Below, piece after piece: positions 11,394 through 24,825 of a stretch of DNA of 64,000 nucleotides; positions within the stretch are counted from its first letter, which is position 1; every line of letters starts with the position of its first letter. Origin of the DNA: Macrostomum hystrix (taxonomy: Eukaryota; Platyhelminthes; Macrostomidae); NCBI GenBank assembly GCA_950097015.1, contig CATNEN010000001.1:13227501-13291500 (forward strand), given 5' to 3'. Below the pieces are notes generated by a model. It was not told the DNA's origin, searched no databases, and saw only the letters and a program-made list of their open reading frames with translations. The translations under genes and the position numbers were made by a program.

Positions 11394-14300
11394 TTAACTG
11401 ATACTCAGAAGCAGGTGCAGCAGACAGCAGATCGCTGTCAGGCCTCCGACAGACCGCACTGCATCGGAGCCATTGACATCCGGCTTTATCACCTCCGGCT
11501 TCTTCGACGGTGAAACTGACGAAGTCTCAAGTGTCCAGACAATCGACTCATTGCCTGGAGCGGAGACCACCGCTGATGGATCGAAGAAGGCCTGATCCGA
11601 CGCTCCAGTCACCGAGCAGTTCAGTGAGCAGATGATAATTTCGTACTCAACAGATGAGCTGCTCCTGCCGAAGTCAAAGAGATGCAGCGAGTTGAATACT
11701 GCATTAACCTTCCTGTGCCGCTGTGTCCAGGCATTTTCAGTCGGAATGGCCACTCCGACCAAGTCCTGTCTGACAGCGCTGAGAACGGTTCCGTGTGGCA
11801 GCTTGAGACTTCCAGCACTGTCGATCAGCTGATAGTAGTTCCAGCCATCTGCTTCAGCACTGCATGTGGCTCTAACTCGCACAGCCAATCCAGTGGAATT
11901 GATGGCTGACTTTGACAGCAACTGTAGCTCTCCTTTGTACACTGGTCTAGCCGATAAGTCCTTGCTGCTGAACACAACCTCTGGGATATTGTTGATATCG
12001 AGCAAATCATTCACAAGGAAGTCCAGGATCTTGTCCTCGTCAGCAGCAGAATAGAGCCTGACCCTCTTGATGAGTTCGTGGACTTTGAGTTCGTCCAAAC
12101 GGGAAAGCTTCTCATCTCCGAGAGGATTCTTGTTGACAAAGGTGGCTGAGTAGCTGACAAAGTTTCCCTGGAGACTGGCGAGCATCCACCAGTCAACAAC
12201 TTTGGTCTCGCTTGGTGCAAAATCTCCCATGGAAACCTGCAGACTGGGCTGCCTGGGATTCGAGGCCAAGGAGGATGCGACGATCCTGAACGAGATGAGC
12301 AAGCCCTTCTCATTGTCAACAATTTCGGGCTGGGCGGAGGCGATGCGCATGTTGAATGCGGATCCGAAACCTTCGTTCTTCACTGCGACGGCGACACAAA
12401 ATGGAATCGAGGGCTCGAGCTCAGGTGTGAACGGATCGTCTGCCTGCACAGTTTTCTCCCAGAAATAGTGCACATTGAGTCTGGGGTCCGGCTTCACTGT
12501 GATCCGAGCAGGTGCTAGCGAGATGTTGAGGCTGGTGTTTCCGACGCTGTAGATCAGCCTGCCACCCACATCGAACAGCGTGTCCGCATTGGGAGCCGCT
12601 TCCGAATACGGCACAAGGAGCCACTCAGCTGAGCCAGATGCTGAGCTTGCCAGTGACATCCTGGAGCTCGCCATCAGCTTTAGCTCTCCGGTTGGCTTTG
12701 GGAGGCTGATGGAAAACTTCTCGTTAGACTCTTTATTACTCTGTACCTCAGTGATCCTAAGCTGAACGAACAGGTCCTTGATTTCTGCCGAGTCCTGATT
12801 GGAGATCTGCAGGCTGGCCTGAAAGGCGTCTCTTGTCATGGCGATGTCCTGGTTCAGTTGAATCTTCACCACCGCGCAGACACCCGCTGAATCATCATCG
12901 CTCCAGCTTTTGAGCTTGTTGGCCTCCGTGCTATAGTAGTTGTATGCGTGCAGAAACGATTCGAATCCCTTGGCAACCGCCTTTGAGTTGAACAGCTCGA
13001 TGTCCTTCCAGATCTCGGAGACCAGCTTGAAGGACGCCATATTTGCTCCGGCTGCGGGTTCGAGAACCCCTGCGCTCCAGTTGCCGACTGTATTGTTCAG
13101 CCTCTCCAGTGCGCGTCTCAGGATCCCAGCTTCAGCCTCGGATGCGTTCAAGCCGCTCACAATGGTCCTCAGCTCGCTCCCGCTGATGAACATACCGGAC
13201 TCGCTGCTAGGTGACATCGCCGGCTTCAGCGCCTCGTGCCAGGAGGAGTTCGACAATAACAGAACATCCCGGCCGCCGAGCACTTCTTGGAGGAAATCGA
13301 CACTTCTGAAAACTGGGACCATGGATTCCACCAGGTTGCGAGCGAGCGCATTGTTTACGCTCCGCTTTCCTCGACCAAAAGTAGAACTCAAGCCAGAAAG
13401 GCACTTGCCCACGGTTTCATACCAGCAGTTGTCAGCACTTAGAATGTCTGACATGCGTAGAACTGCTTCAGCTATTTTTCCAACTATAGAAATAATTTTT
13501 CCAAAGAGTGGGCAAAGGTCTGAGCAAAGGCAAAGAATTGGCTTTATAACGGCGAAAAATTTTTCCAATAAACTTGCTGTATCTGATAATGCCGTGCGGA
13601 AAGCTGAAGGGATGTCTAAAAGACAGCCTATGACTGGAAGGCTTCCTAAAAAATTCTCAAACGCACACATAGATAGAGTAGCAAGGCAAGGATCGCAAGA
13701 TAGGATGGCCGGCGCTGTGGCGCTGGAAAATGAAACGCCTCCATTTGAAGCACCTCCTGCAGATGTTTCCTCCGAGTGCACGATCACTACGACATTGCTT
13801 GGGCTAGTCATTTGGGACGGGCACGACTGCAAGCTAAACAAGGCGGTGTAGCTGGACTTCCACTGTCTGTCTTCTCCGCACCGGAAGTTCCAGAAAACGC
13901 CCACAGTCCATGTTGTGCAGCCTGTTGCCCGCCTTGCTCGGGTCTTACTCGACACTCGCACTGGCACGATGATGCTTCGGAGTGCCTCGATGGAGCCCAA
14001 CTCTGAGCTGTCGACTTCAAAGTTCAGAGTCGGATGGTTGCTTGGAAGTTTCAGCTGAGCACCGTCTGTCCTGATGAGTCCATGGTTCGTGATGTTAAAA
14101 ACCATCGTGTTTAGCGATCCAGCTTCGTAAGGGGTCAGATCGATGCTGCTGGGATCAATGGTCACGACCGGCATGGGGACTCGGGTTTCAAAGTCTGCCG
14201 TCAGCTGGATCTCATATCTGTCATCGAAACTGACCTTTTTCACTTCCCACGAATATCGAACAGCGGATCTCTGCAGGAACACTGTTAATTGATTCTCTAT

Positions 14301-17300
14301 GCTTGAGACCATGATAACTTGCTTGTAACGATTGTGCTTCTCAGCAGTCACTTCCAGATCATAAAGACCTTCCGAGATGTTTGCGAACGCAGCAATGCCA
14401 TTCAGGAGACTGGTGTTTGAAGTGGTCTGGAAATTTGAATCACTCGCTGAAAGTTTCACGATGGCATTTGAAACCATGGGTTTTGTGTCAGCAAAGAAGG
14501 TGTACTCGTCAACCACCTTGACGTAGAAGTCCAAGCGCAGGTCTGAGCTCACGTCGATCACAACACTAATCGGTGCCGAATTTGTTTCACAGACAATCAG
14601 AACATTGTGAGTTGCCGTGCCTATCGCTTGGCTGCGTGGTACATTCGACGCCAGTGTGAGTGTCGCGGAGCTCAATGGCTCCAAGCCAAAGCTCTGATTG
14701 ACACTGTTTGACACTCCGATTCCAACAACGGATAGAAAGCCATCAGGCGGCAACTGGATCCGAATCAAAGTGGCCGGTCTGTTGCCTTGGTTGGTGATGT
14801 TGAACTCGAGTGTTTTGTGCGAGCCACGCAGCTGACGGAGGCGCACAGTTTGCGGGTTGGAGACCAGCTGTGCCACGGCCTGTCGCACCGTAAGGCGGCA
14901 AGGAACAGTCAACTCGGTGGCGTTTCTGGAGCTCAGCCTGATGATGAACGTCACGATGAGGGGCCGCCTGATTTTTACAGTCATATCCAAGGAAAAACTT
15001 TCATTCACCTGCAAACTTGTTGAAATGATTCCATTGCTTCTAAGAACTAGACCTACTTCCATTCCATAGGTGACCAACTGCTCATTCTGCATGACTTGAG
15101 CCCGCATGTCTTCCAGTAGACTTGGACCGTCATTCACTATGACAGCCACGCTGCTGAAGCTTTTTATGAGATTGTGTCCAACTTCACCTTCAACAGAAAT
15201 AGAACTCGGGACTGCTCTCATTCCAAGAACATCCCACCTGGTCTGTGCACTTGCTAGTGAAATCTCAGCGGGATGTTGTGCGGCTGCAGTGTAGCTGCCG
15301 TATTCAGTGCTCGAGGCACTGTACTTGACAGCAAACGAGCCATTGGATGATGTGTTTGTAACTAAAGTTATAGCGACACCAGCCCTGTTGATTGTGACTT
15401 TCACTGGCACAACTGAGTTGTGAAGCTGCTTGATGTAGCTGCCAGGTTCAAACTGCACAAATCCTGTGAGTAGCACCGGTGTCTGGACAAGGTGCAGGGC
15501 TGGAATTGCAGGGTTCAAGAAAACCTTGTAAGTGGTCCGAACCACCAGAGTCCATGATGCTTGATTCACCCCGATATTGTTCCTGACTTGAACAATAATC
15601 CTATGTACACCTGGCTTCGAGGTCGCCCAGAAGACAAACCCAGTGAAAATGTTCACCGAGAGACCAGCCGGACCTTCAACAAGAGACCAGGTCAGCGGCT
15701 TGTCACCCTGTAGCACTGTCAGGTTTCTATTATAATATTTGCCTTCCTCGGTGCTGTCGTTGGCGGGAATCGAGTCAATGACGGGAACGAACACTCGAAT
15801 CTCGCAGTCCGCACCTGTCCAGTTGGTGTTGCATACGCAAGAGCTGAACAAGCAAGCTCCGCGAGGGGGACTCAACTTCTGTCCACAGGAGCTCTGACTG
15901 CAGCTGCAGCTGATGTTTGTGTTGCATGTGTCCTGTTGAGTATTATTTGTAATGAAGGTCCACGCGTTGGAGCTTTCAACAGCCGGTGTGCTCGCGTTGC
16001 AGCCTGAAAGTCCGATGAACGCCCCTCTCTCCATCACAACGTAAAAGACTGTCTTTTCTGTGAAATTGAATTTCACTTTCAGGTCGAAGGCATCGGAGCC
16101 GCTTGCGTCGAGAGCGATTTCAGCGGAGACTGAGGTGTCAACTGAGTGCACAGTCTGGCGCGTAGCACTATGAATGAATTTGATAAAAGCTTGCCATTTT
16201 GGTCTAACAACCCTCTCTGAAAACCTCAGCCGCCACCTGGGATCGATTGGAACAACTCCAGCACTGTTTGGAAGCACATCAATCAGCGTCGGAGGAGTGG
16301 AGCCCATCATAAAGCTAGCGCATCTCTGGCTGCTGATCAGACCACCGCTATCCACCGCCTTGAAGCAGAGTTGATGCGTCTGCATGTACTGATCTCTAGT
16401 TGGCTGCCACGCCAGATCTGCTGAGTACTGGTTGTATCCGATTCTGCTGTTAGGGAAGCTCACCTGCATACCCCTAGGTGACACAATCTCAAAGCTCAAG
16501 GATGTGTATGGCTTTACAGTGGATGCCACGATTCTGCCAGCGATGCTGGTGTTCATATTGGTACTTGGGTAGGCCAAGCACTCACCATCGTGATAGCTGG
16601 GGTACATAAAACTAGGCCTGACAAGACATGGCCTGCTTGACTCAAAAACCTGAATTAGTGACTGAAGCGCGACTGAGCTGTACGGCTCTGTTGAGTTGGG
16701 ACCGAAGTCCTCTAGAATCAAAGCCAAGATGTAATAGCCTGCTGAACTCGGCGAAGAGTACTCAATAGTGCACGTTGTCTCATTGAGTCGAGCCGAAGGA
16801 AGTTTGTCGCAGATTCCCCCACACTCGTCAAAAGTTTTCGGCCATCTGCAGCGCACCTTGTCTCCGTCTGGGTCTGAGGTGGGTATTGTGAATCTGTAGT
16901 TGCAGTTGTTCTGCAGTTTGATCACGGGTTGGACTTGCGTCCTCGGTGTTGAGTTTATTCGACCGGTATCGCTTCGTAACGAAATGTTTAATGACACTAT
17001 TAGTTGAGTATACACGTTTTGATAGGGCGTGACCCAACGCCTGTGCTGATATGACAGTACAACCCTAGTCACGCCAATCGGAGCCGATGTATTGGTGTCG
17101 ATAAATCTGGTGTCAGTACTTTCAGCTAGCGACCAATTCTCTTCGACATTGAAAGCGATGCAGCGACCGCTGGAATTAAATTGTTTTTACAATGATTAAA
17201 ATGTCAGCTGAAGAATAATTTAATATTTCTAACGTCACCCTCATCAATTTTAACAATTATCAATTCTCTCGGCATCAGCGTGCGGACTTGCCTTTGATAT

Positions 17301-18594
17301 AGCGACGAGTAGTATCGATAGCCGCTGCATCCAAGTCTCGTGCATACTTGCCCATACACGTGGCCGAGTCCAATTAGCCTGTTAGTCATAACAGAATACT
17401 CATCACAGTACGCGTATGTTGAGTCTTGAATAAAAGCCATCTGCCAGTAGAGCTCAGACTCCTGGAAGACACGTACAAATGCGAGTAGTTGAGTACAGTA
17501 GCGACTATCCGCACATTTTAAAACGAGAAATCAAGTCGTTTCAATGTGCTAAAAAATTACGATAGAAAGTTACATTTTTTCAATCAGCTCTGCAGCCACA
17601 TGTGTTCGCATCATTGTTATTAACAGTGTTATTAATTTACCGTATAGAAGTAAATTCAAACTCGCGCTATTTTGGTTATGTAATAAAGTCAGCGTGGCTT
17701 GCAGAGAGAGAAGTTTTTCAGAGCAGGCCAAGCCTAGCTCTCTAAATAAATATAAGTTTATTTCTCAGCCTGACCAGGCTGACCAATCAGCCGCTACCTC
17801 TGGGCGTGCACGCGCTCCAGAGTACGCACATGCGCGAGTACATTGTGAGAGAGAGAGAGAAAAATAACACCCTCAATCCCCTACTCTGCACTGATAGCGA
17901 AACGCAGTCACCACAGGTTAAATCCTTAAAAACTCAAAAAAAATCGCATAGAAAAGTTTAAATTGTAAAAATTTTGTTTAATCGCTGTCCAAATATATAT
18001 ATTCATTTTTCGAAAAATAAATATAGTATAAACAACACTTTTTTGTTTGTGAAGTGAGTTTTGCGTGTGAAAATAAAGTTCCTTGTCAGCATACAGATAA
18101 CTCTTCAAAGCAAAAGCTAAATTATTGAGTTGAGAGTCAATTCTCCCAACTTTAACTCTAACAAGAAAGAGTTAGATAATGGAGACTTTGCGGTAATAAT
18201 TATAGGTGAATTCTAGTGATAATTGAAAAAAAAGTTACGATAAGTTAAGACTATTAATTAGTGGAACATTAAAATAAGAAGGCTGCTAAACTCAAATCTT
18301 GGGACGTCTAATATACTTCTAATCAACTGGAATATTAGTATAATCAGTTGCCGTACGGTGAATAAGTATATAACAGGATTAGCCCTGTTACAAATACGCA
18401 AAGACAAGGTGTACATTAGTGAGGCTGCTTACATTGCTCAATGCCACCTGTTTCAGTGCCATGAAGCCGCCCACGAACTCGCCGCCACAGTCGACGGTTC
18501 GAAACTGTACTAGGGCGATGAAGACAGAGATCAGAACTCGGCTGTAGGTCTTTGTCCAGGAGCATTCATTATGGCCTTCCACCCAGTGCGCCAT
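11394..18594 (-). CDS. Large secreted, probably GPI-anchored extracellular protein (family not recognised)
   Basis: Three-exon model: 18594-18433, 17461-17292 and 17169-11394, giving about 2035 residues. Exon 1 encodes a signal peptide (hydrophobic VLISVFIALVQF at about residues 20-31) and ends at a GTAAGC donor. Exon 2 joins in phase 0. Intron 2 is GC-AG and keeps phase. Exon 3 is a single 5.8-kb exon. The ectodomain has many Asn-X-Ser/Thr sites. A Cys-rich EGF-like stretch lies near residues 520-565 (GACLFSSCVCNTNWTGADC), followed by an Ig/cadherin-like beta segment (TWSLVEGPAGLSVNIFTG) of the putative-Ig type. Later beta-rich segments resemble CARDB-type repeats, but this is only an impression. 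The C terminus ends in a hydrophobic tail (LTAICCLLHLLL) after a small-residue stretch, as in GPI signals. A decayed copy lies at 1020-1440. Function unknown; adhesion or matrix is a guess. Confidence 0.8.
17170..17291 (-). other. GC-AG intron in the large extracellular protein gene
   Basis: The exon 2 end reads CAAAG|GCAAGT on the minus strand and the acceptor is TTAATTCCAG|CGG. The upstream frame ends two bases into a codon and exon 3 starts with one base, so phase is kept. No GT donor nearby keeps both frames open. Confidence 0.65.
17462..18432 (-). other. First intron of the large extracellular protein gene
   Basis: About 970 bp, AT-rich, with a short GA-repeat near 17848-17862. The donor is AAT|GTAAGC and the acceptor GTCTTCCAG|GAG. 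No other feature seen inside. Confidence 0.55.
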
Positions 18595-19007
18595 TTCGGT
18601 GTAACAAAACTGCTTCTAGTCTGAGAAGGACGATGTGTAAGTAGAAAAAGTTCTTTAATTCGTAAAGCAAGTATTTTTTGTTCTATTTTTCTACTCTACC
18701 TAGCCTGTTGGCTAATATAGTGCTTTAGTGAGTTGAACGAAAACGACGAAAGAACGAGAGAGTCTGCTTTTATCGCTCAGTTGGCTTGTTAAACAGACAG
18801 CAGCTAGCTGAAGTGTGGGTTTGGGCACCTTACAACGAAAAAAAACTTCATTTGATGCAATAACTGCCTATGAAACCGCTAACACATTGAGGGACTCGCA
18901 TAGAACATCTAAACTAAAAAAATGGCCTTTCGTAGCCCACTCGCGCACAATATGTCTGTTTTGTTAATAGCTTTGCTAGGCTGCATAATTTACTGTTCAG
19001 TCCGTAA
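18595..19007. other. 5' flank of the large minus-strand gene
   Basis: This should contain the promoter and 5' UTR. No TATA box or other promoter element is convincing. Confidence 0.35.
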
Positions 19008-19185
19008 ATATAATAATTGATTACACCTGCCCCATTTGGATCAGTACAGCCTTAGCAATTGCACAGATCGCATCTGAAGGCTGCGTACGGCTGTTCAGTC
19101 CATGGACTGGGGGGACGCCACACCCACCCTCAATTACCCCACTTTGCACCAATGCATCTTTAACAGCTTGGGGAACTGAAGCAGC
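19008..19185 (-). mobile_element. SINE, minus-strand body without its tRNA head
   Basis: Read on the minus strand this is the SINE body and tail: CTTCAGTTCCCCAAGCTGTTAAA, GGTGGGTGTGGCGTCCCCCC, GGACTGAACAG, and the end GGGGCAGGTGTAATCAATTA. It stops exactly where the 60-bp array starts, so the head of this copy is replaced by the array. Confidence 0.82.
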
Positions 19186-20981
19186 CTAATCGTAAGAGCG
19201 TCGTATCGACTAACTGATCAGAGGTCGGGGTCCCAACTTTGCAGATTAATCGTAAGAGCGTCGTATCGACTAACTGATTAGAGGTCGGGGTCCCAACTTT
19301 GCAGCCTAATGGTAAGAGCGTCGTATCGACTAACTGATTAGAGGTCGGGGTCCCAACTTTGCAGCCTAATGGTAAGAGCGTCGTATCGACTAACTGATCA
19401 GAGGTCGGGGTCCCAACTTTGCAGCCTAATGGTAAGAGCGTCGTATCGACTAACTGATTAGAGGTCGGGGTCCCAACTTTGCAGCCTAATGGTAAGAGTG
19501 TCGTATCGACTAACTGATTAGAGGTCGGGGTCCCAACTTTGCAGCCTAATGGTAAGAGCGTCGTATCGACTAACTGATTAGAGGTCGGGGTCCCAACTTT
19601 GCAGCCTAATGGTAAGAGCGTCGGATCGACTAACTGATTAGAGGTCGGGGTCCCAACTTTGCAGCCTAATGGTAAGAGTGTCGTATCGACTAACTGATTA
19701 GAGGTCGGGGTCCCAACTTTGCAGCCTAATGGTAAGAGTGTCGTATCGACTAACTGATTAGAGGTCGGGGTCCCAACTTTGCAGATTAATCGTAAGAGCG
19801 TCGTATCGACTAACTGATTAGAGGTCGGGGTCCCAACTTTGCAGCCTAATGGTAAGAGCATCGTATCGACTAACTGATCAGAGGTCGGGGTCCCAACTTT
19901 GCAGCCTAATGGTAAGAGCGTCGTATCGGCTAACTGATTAGAGGTCGGGGTCCCAACTTTGCAGCCTAATGGTAAGAGCGTCGGATCGACTAACTGATTA
20001 GAGGTCGGGGTCCCAACTTTGCAGCCTAATGGTAAGATCGTCGGATCGACTAACTGATTAGAGGTCGGGGTCCCAACTTTGCAGCCTAATGGTAAGAGCG
20101 TCGGATCGACTAACTGATCAGAGGTCGGGGTCCCAACTTTGCAGCCTAATGGTAAGAGCGTCGGATCGACTAACTGATTAGAGGTCGGGGTCCCAACTTT
20201 GCAGCCTAATGGTAAGAGCGTCGGATCGACTAACTGATTAGAGGTCGGGGTCCCAACTTTGCAGCCTAATGGTAAGAGCGTCGTATCGACTAACTGATTA
20301 GAGGTCGGGGTCCCAACTTTGCAGCCTAATGGTAAGAGCGTCGTATCGACTAACTGATTAGAGGTCGGGGTCCCAACTTTGCAGCCTAATGGTAAGAGCG
20401 TCGGATCGACTAACTGATTAGAGGTCGGGGTCCCAACTTTGCAGCCTAATGGTAAGAGCGTCGTATCGACTAACTGATTAGAGGTCGGGGTCCCAACTTT
20501 GCAGCCTAATGGTAAGAGCGTCGGATCGACTAACTGATTAGAGGTCGGGGTCCCAACTTTGCAGCCTAATGGTAAGAGCGTCGTATCGACTAACTGATTA
20601 GAGGTCGGGGTCCCAACTTTGCAGCCTAATGGCAAGAGCGTCGTATCGACTAACTGATTAGAGGTCGGGGTCCCAACTTTGCAGCCTAATGGTAAGAGCG
20701 TCGGATTGACTAACTGATTAGAGGTCGGGGTCCCAACTTTGCAGCCTAATGGTAAGAGCGTCGCATCGACTAACTGATTAGAGGTCGGGGTCCCAACTTT
20801 GCAGCCTAATGGTAAGATCGTCGGATCGACTAACTGATTAGAGGTCGGGGTCCCAACTTTGCAGCCTAATGGTAAGAGCGTCGTATCGACTAACTGATCA
20901 GAGGTCGGGGTCCCAACTTTGCAGCCTAATGGTAAGAGCGTCGTATCGACTAACTGATTAGAGGTCGGGGGCTCGACTCCC
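19186..20981. repeat. 60-bp minisatellite made of SINE tRNA-head sequence, about 30 copies
   Basis: The unit begins GCCTAATGGTAAGAGCGTCG and continues with TATCGACTAACTGATTAGAGG and TCGGGGTCCCAACTTTGCA. It matches the 5' half of the SINE tRNA head (compare TAGTGGTTAGGGCGTCGGACT in the copy at 21576). The last unit runs without a break into GAGGTCGGGGGCTCGACTCCCGG and the SINE body. The period is exactly 60 bp across the array, with recurrent point variants (GTCGG/GTCGT, TGATCA/TGATTA). The period is a multiple of three, giving a false 609-codon frame on the minus strand. Confidence 0.95.
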
Positions 20982-21180
20982 GGCTCCATCGGAAAGATTT
21001 CAATCCTTTAGCAAGACACTTAGACTCTGCATTGCTTCAGCTCACCCAGCTGTTAAATGGATGAATTAGCTTCAAGTGGTTGGCTGGGTGCGGCGTCCCC
21101 CCAGTCCTTGGACTGAACAACCGTGCTCAGTAGCTGCGGCTGTGCTGTCGGCTGCACATCTGGCCTAATTGTGGCAGTTA
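20922..21180 (+). mobile_element. SINE, plus-strand copy whose head merges with the 60-bp array
   Basis: The final array unit supplies the tRNA head. It is followed by the B-box-like GGCTCGACTCCC, the body (TTTAGCAAGACACTTAGAC, CACCCAGCTGTTAAATGG, GCGGCGTCCCCCCAGTCC) and the tail region (CTGCGGCTGTGCTGTCGGC). It is the mirror of the minus-strand copy at 19008-19185. Confidence 0.82.
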
Positions 21181-21560
21181 TGTATCGTATTGCATATTAC
21201 TTTCATAGACGGTAACCAATATTGTCAGTTTCCAATCCTCAGAATGATTCGAAAACTGCACAACGAATATATTTTCTAGCCTTGTTAAATAAATCTATCT
21301 ATAGACATACGAGTCGCCAAGGCTTACCAGTGTGTAGTTTTACGGATATATTCGGTTTGGGTCTATTGAGCAGATGTGATTTAGGCTAATGCCTTCGTCC
21401 TATCGTAAAATGGTATCTTCTCTCTTCTCTTCTTGTCTTCTCTCTGTACTGTTAGGCTATCCTATTAATGCATTCGCACTAGCCAGTCGACTGGCAACAA
21501 TTCAGCTATTAGAAGAGATTTAATTGTGAGAAAATAAAATAAAATTTAATCAATAGCATT
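21181..21560. other. Unassigned intergenic DNA
   Basis: No feature could be supported between the two plus-strand SINE copies. Confidence 0.4.
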
Positions 21561-21575
21561 TATTATTAAACAAAA

Positions 21576-21881
21576 GAGGTTGTAGCCTAGTGGTTAGGGC
21601 GTCGGACTCACAACTTGAAGGTCGGGGGTTCGATTCCCGACTCCACTGGAACAATTTGCGTCCTTTAGCAAGACACTTAACTCTGCATTGCTTCAGTTCA
21701 CCCAGCTGTTAAATGGGTACCAGCATCAGCTGGGATAATTGAAGGTGGGTGTGGCGTCCCCCCAGTCCGTGGACTGAACAGCTGTACGCAGCCTTCAGAT
21801 GCGCCGCGCATTAGCTGCGGCTGTGCTGTCGGCTGCACATCTGACCCAATTGGGGCAGGTGTAATCAATTATAATTATTAT
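21576..21881 (+). mobile_element. Complete tRNA-derived SINE with target-site duplication
   Basis: The copy is flanked by a perfect 13-bp direct repeat, TATTATTAAACAA, at 21561-21573 and 21882-21894. The head holds an A-box-like TAGCCTAGTGG at 21583-21593 and a B box GGTTCGATTCC at 21627-21637, the internal RNA polymerase III promoter. The body matches the other copies in the window, and the 3' end is an (ATT)n run. This serves as the reference copy for the family. It resembles the widespread animal SINEs with a conserved central domain, but I cannot name the family. Confidence 0.92.
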
Positions 21882-21993
21882 TATTATTAAACAATAGTCG
21901 ATCGAACTGCTAAATTGAAGGCAATAATACAGGGAAAAATAAGACAGACATCCTACTTGATATTGATTACGAATATCCGAGAAGATGTGACCT

Positions 21994-22772
21994 CTAGCTT
22001 TGAATAACAATAGGAGGGCTCTGATTGGCTGAGGCAAAGCTTTGAATAACAATAGGAGGGCTCTGATTGGCTGAGGCAATGGGTTACTTGATTGGCTGAG
22101 GCAATGGGTTACTTGATTGGCTGAGGCAATGGGTTACTTGATTGGCTGAGGCAATGGGTTACTTGATTGGCTGAGGCAATGGGTTACTTTATTGGCTGAG
22201 GCAATGGGTTACTTGATTGGCTGAGGCAATGGGTTACTTGATTGGCTGAGGCAATGGGTTAATTTATTGGCTGAGGCAATGGGTTACTTGATTGGCTGAG
22301 GCAATGGGTTACTTGATTGGCTGAGGCAATGGGTTACTTGATTGGCTGAGGCAATGGGTTACTTGATTGGCTGAGGCAATGGGTTACTTTATTGGCTGAG
22401 GCAATGGGTTACTTGATTGGCTGAGGCAATGGGTTACTTGATTGGCTGAGGCAATGGGTTACTTGATTGGCTGAGGCAATGGGTTACTTTATTGGCTGAG
22501 GCAATGGGTTACTTGATTGGCTGAGGCAATGGGTTACTTGATCGGCTGAGGCAATGGGTTAATTTATTGGCTGAGGCAATGGGTTACTTGATTGGCTGAG
22601 GCAATGGGTTACTTGATTGGCTGAGGCAATGGGTTACTTGATTGGCTGAGGCAATGGGTTACTTGATTGGCTGAGGCAATGGGTTACTTTATTGGCTGAG
22701 GCAATGGGTTACTTGATTGGCTGAGGCAATGGGTTACTTGATTGGCTGAGGCAATGGGTTACTTGATTGGCT
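21994..22772. repeat. 25-bp minisatellite with a duplicated leader
   Basis: The main unit is GGCTGAGGCAATGGGTTACTTGATT, about 28 copies from 22069. It is preceded by two copies of a longer segment (AGCTTTGAATAACAATAGG and AGGGCTCTGATTGGCTGAGGC). Variants TTTATT and TTAATTTATT recur at similar spacing (about 22261 and 22561), pointing to a 300-bp (12-unit) segmental duplication. Each unit holds ATTGG, a CCAAT-box core on the minus strand. Confidence 0.93.
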
Positions 22773-22786
22773 ATCTAAGAAAATAG

Positions 22787-22792
22787 TTTATT
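22787..22792 (-). terminator. Candidate polyadenylation signal of the Ly6-like gene
   Basis: AATAAA on the minus strand, 74 bp past the stop codon at 22866-22868 and just before the 25-bp array. Confidence 0.6.
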
Positions 22793-22865
22793 TAGTTATT
22801 TTTAGTGCTATCTCTCTTTGAGCTATTTAATTTGTTTCTCTTTAATATGTCATTGCTCGCATAAG

Positions 22866-24825
<1,960 letters not shown>

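Noticed and set aside
12940-13851. 303-codon plus-strand frame
   Set aside because: Antisense shadow of the large minus-strand exon, which has consistent coding character and a decayed homologue in the window.
19186-20981. CRISPR-like array of regular 60-bp repeats
   Set aside because: There are no unique spacers; the whole 60-bp unit repeats. The genome is animal and the unit derives from a SINE.
19160-20989. Minus-strand frame of 609 codons with a 20-residue period
   Set aside because: The 60-bp SINE-head array is divisible by three, which keeps the frame open. The plus strand shows a clear SINE origin.
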